Assembly (NCBI GenBank): GCA_018066065.1
Contig: JAGHSC010000222.1
Span: 1-8,420, forward strand
Length of the DNA: 8,420 nucleotides
Reading direction: 5' to 3'
From: Candidatus Cryptobacteroides faecihippi
Lineage (GTDB): Bacteria > Bacteroidota > Bacteroidia > Bacteroidales > UBA932
In this document: positions 6,291 to 8,420 of the stretch, piece by piece
Layout of the letters: each line of letters starts with the position of its first letter
Position numbering within the stretch: position 1 is the stretch's first letter
The notes under the pieces: model-generated
What the model saw: the letters and a program-made list of their open reading frames with translations, nothing else
Databases searched by the model: none
What the model was told of the DNA's origin: nothing
Position numbers and translations under genes: made by a program

Positions 6291-8420
6291 CTAGAGCTCG
6301 TTCATTTCCTGTTCGTACTCGTTCTTTGCACCGACGATGATGTCCTGGAACTCCTTCTGGCCGGTACCGGCTGGGATGAGGTGTCCACTGATGACATTCT
6401 CCTTGAGGCCTTCGAGGTAGTCGACACGGCCTCTGATGGCTGCCTCCGAGAGAACCTTGGTGGTCTCCTGGAATGAAGCTGCAGAGATGAATGAGTTTGT
6501 CCTCAATGCTGCTCTGGTGATACCCTGGAGGACGAGCTTTGCTGTTGCAGGGCAAGCCTCGCGGGTTGTCATCATCTTGAGACCCTGTCTCTCGAGTGAT
6601 GAGTTCTCATTTCTCATCTCACGGGCGTTGACAATGTCTCCCTGGGCATATCTTGGAGAATCACCTGGGTCGAGTACATAGTACTTGCCGAAGATTGCGT
6701 CGTTTGCATCCATGAAATCCCACTTGTCGACCAGCTGCTCCTGGAGGAAGTCTGTGTCGCCTGGGTTGGTGATCTGGACCTTGCGCATCATCTGGCGTAC
6801 GATGATCTCGAAGTGCTTGTCGTTGATCTTTACACCCTGCAGACGGTGGACAGCCTGAACCTCGTTGACGATGTAGTCCTGTGACTTGACCGGACCGAGG
6901 ATGTTGAGGATGTCGGTAGGGGAGATTCCACCATCTGAAAGCCTTGTACCAGCCTTCACATAGTCGTTCTCCTGAACCAGGATCTGCTTGGTGAGCGGAA
7001 CGAGATAGTGCTTCTCTTCGCCGGACTTGTTCTTGACGATGATCTCACGGTTACCTCTCTTGACCTTGCCCATGAGGACCTCACCGTTGATCTCGGAGAG
7101 GATTGCAGGTGAAGAAGGAGTTCTGGCCTCGAAGAGTTCGGTGACTCGTGGGAGACCTCCTGTGATATCGCTTGACTTACCGATGGCACAAGGGATCTTG
7201 ATGATGACGTCTCCGACATTGACCTTGTCGCCGTCGTTTGCGATCAAGTGGGCACCTACAGGGAGGTTGTACTGCTTGATCTGGTCGCCATTCTCGTCGA
7301 CGATGAGGATTGAAGGGTTCTTCGTCTTGTCCCTGGCCTCGATGATGACCTTGTCCTTGTTGATTGCGAATTCGTCAGCAGCTTCCTCGCGGAATGTAAC
7401 ACCTTCGATGAGGCTGTCGAATCTGATCGTACCGGCGGTCTCGACGATTGTGAGAGCGTTGTATGGATCCCATTCGCAGAGGAGGTCGCCCTTGCTGATC
7501 TTGTCTCCATCCTTGAAGTAGAGCTTGGATCCGTAAGGAACATCGTAGTGAGAGTAGGTCATGCCTGTGTTCTCATCGATGATGCTGACCTCGGCCATAC
7601 GGCTGACGACAATCTCCTGGGCAGTTCCATCCTCTTCGATCTTCTGGATGGTCCTGAGCTCCTCGACGACGAGCTTACCGTCGTACGTGGCCTCGATTGA
7701 ATAAGCAGCTGCGGTGCTGGATGCGGTACCACCGACGTGGAAGGTACGGAGCGTAAGCTGTGTACCAGGCTCACCGAATGACTGTGCAGCGATGACACCG
7801 ACGACTTCGCCCTTCTCGACCATCCTGCTGGTTGCGAGGTTGCGTCCGTAGCACTTTGCGCAGACACCTTTGCGGGACTCGCAGGTGAGGACGGAACGGA
7901 TCTCGACCTGCTCGATAGGGAGGTGGTCGATGAGGTCTGCGGTTGCTTCCCTGATCTCTTCGCCTGCCTTGATGATGAGCTCACCGGTGAGAGGATTGAA
8001 TATGTCGTGTACTGATGTCCTACCGAGGATGCGCTCGCCGAGAGACTCGACGATCTCGTCCTTGTTCTTGATTGCAGTTGCGATAAGGCCTCTGAGGGTA
8101 CCGCAGTCTTCCTCGTTGATGATGACGACATGGGAGACGTCGACGAGACGACGAGTGAGGTAACCTGCATCCGCAGTCTCGAGAGCGGTATCGGCAAGAC
8201 CCTTACGTGCACCGTGGGTGGAGATGAAGTACTCGAGCACTGTCATACCCTCCTTAAGGTTGGAGATGATAGGGTTCTCAATGATTTCCGCTGCGGAAGC
8301 TCCGTTCTTCTGAGGCTTTGCCATAAGGCCTCGCATTCGGCTGTGCTGCTTGATGTGCTGAGTTGATCCTCGAGCTCCTGAATCGAGCATCATGTAGACT
8401 GGGTTGAAGCCTAGCTGGTC
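6291..8420 (-). CDS. rpoC: DNA-directed RNA polymerase subunit beta', C-terminal 709 residues (5' end outside window)
   Basis: The frame enters the window edge in the catalytic half of beta' (DQLGFNPVYMMLDSGARGS) and ends with TAG at 6293-6291. Visible in order (residues counted from the window edge): the bridge helix (about 10-45), the conserved helix with STHGARKGLADTAL (67-80), the second zinc site with all four cysteines (Cys106 in EEDCGTLRG, Cys180, Cys187, Cys190 in CESRKGVCAKC), the first half of the trigger loop (GVIAAQSFGEPGTQLTLRTF, 208-227), a long insertion (about 240-412) like that called SI3 in E. coli, the second trigger-loop half (DITGGLPRV from 418), and the conserved tail (SFISAASFQETT, GHLIPAGTG). 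The protein is the catalytic clamp subunit of cytoplasmic RNA polymerase; rpoB is expected upstream, off the window. Several residues in and near the bridge helix and at the trigger-loop base differ from what is usual across bacteria (His26, Arg28, Glu81, Phe215). No frame disruption is seen. Confidence 0.98.
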   Translation of the reverse strand, partial: DQLGFNPVYMMLDSGARGSTQHIKQHSRMRGLMAKPQKNGASAAEIIENPIISNLKEGMTVLEYFISTHGARKGLADTALETADAGYLTRRLVDVSHVVIINEEDCGTLRGLIATAIKNKDEIVESLGERILGRTSVHDIFNPLTGELIIKAGEEIREATADLIDHLPIEQVEIRSVLTCESRKGVCAKCYGRNLATSRMVEKGEVVGVIAAQSFGEPGTQLTLRTFHVGGTASSTAAAYSIEATYDGKLVVEELRTIQKIEEDGTAQEIVVSRMAEVSIIDENTGMTYSHYDVPYGSKLYFKDGDKISKGDLLCEWDPYNALTIVETAGTIRFDSLIEGVTFREEAADEFAINKDKVIIEARDKTKNPSILIVDENGDQIKQYNLPVGAHLIANDGDKVNVGDVIIKIPCAIGKSSDITGGLPRVTELFEARTPSSPAILSEINGEVLMGKVKRGNREIIVKNKSGEEKHYLVPLTKQILVQENDYVKAGTRLSDGGISPTDILNILGPVKSQDYIVNEVQAVHRLQGVKINDKHFEIIVRQMMRKVQITNPGDTDFLQEQLVDKWDFMDANDAIFGKYYVLDPGDSPRYAQGDIVNAREMRNENSSLERQGLKMMTTREACPATAKLVLQGITRAALRTNSFISAASFQETTKVLSEAAIRGRVDYLEGLKENVISGHLIPAGTGQKEFQDIIVGAKNEYEQEMNEL

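Noticed and set aside
6280..6555. Extension of the lipoprotein frame upstream into rpoC (215-residue product)
   Set aside because: The first 92 residues are read through the conserved rpoC tail in another frame and look random (many Arg, Pro and His). The lipoprotein signal appears only after 6279.
1..8420. CRISPR arrays, insertion sequences, tRNA genes, attachment sites
   Set aside because: No regularly spaced repeats, transposase-like frames, tRNA cloverleaf or flanking direct repeats were noticed on either strand. Gaps between genes are short and accounted for.

Overview
The window looks like a chromosomal segment of a fairly GC-rich member of the Bacteroidales (Bacteroidetes). Three things point there. 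The RNA polymerase beta' tail matches the Bacteroidetes type (MMLDSGARGS, AKPQK.GA, IIENPI, and a long insert inside the trigger loop). The genes lack Shine-Dalgarno sequences and sit behind short A/T-rich leaders. A run of secreted carbohydrate-active enzymes resembles part of a polysaccharide-utilisation locus. No genus can be named from this sequence alone.

Positions 1-5847 (+ strand) hold a tight co-directional cluster: (i) the C-terminal end of a protein finishing in a fibronectin-III-like domain; (ii) a secreted SGNH/GDSL-type hydrolase with an unassigned N-terminal beta-rich domain, overlapping gene (i) by 16 nt; (iii) a secreted GH78 alpha-L-rhamnosidase with all expected catalytic residues; (iv) a secreted GH71/99-like (WbsX-like) protein with a C-terminal CBM9-like domain. 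Gaps between genes are 22-24 nt, so they probably form one operon, closed by a hairpin terminator at 5867-5896. The plausible joint task is removal of acyl groups and alpha-L-rhamnose from a rhamnose-containing polysaccharide, with the GH71/99-like protein attacking another linkage. The substrate cannot be read from the sequence, and no SusC/SusD pair or regulator is inside the window.

Positions 5908-8420 (- strand) are convergent to the cluster. They hold the last 709 residues of RNA polymerase subunit beta' (rpoC; its 5' end is beyond the window) and, immediately downstream, a small ORF encoding a probable lipoprotein. The rpoC terminator hairpin lies inside the first codons of that lipoprotein ORF, which makes its start and expression puzzling.

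No mobile element, CRISPR array, tRNA or rRNA was seen. The most unusual signals are: (a) several substitutions at normally near-invariant positions of the beta' bridge helix, the following conserved helix and the trigger-loop base; (b) the terminator/lipoprotein overlap; (c) the little-characterised GH71/99-like + CBM9-like enzyme beside a rhamnosidase; (d) an SGNH hydrolase without the usual Asp of block V.
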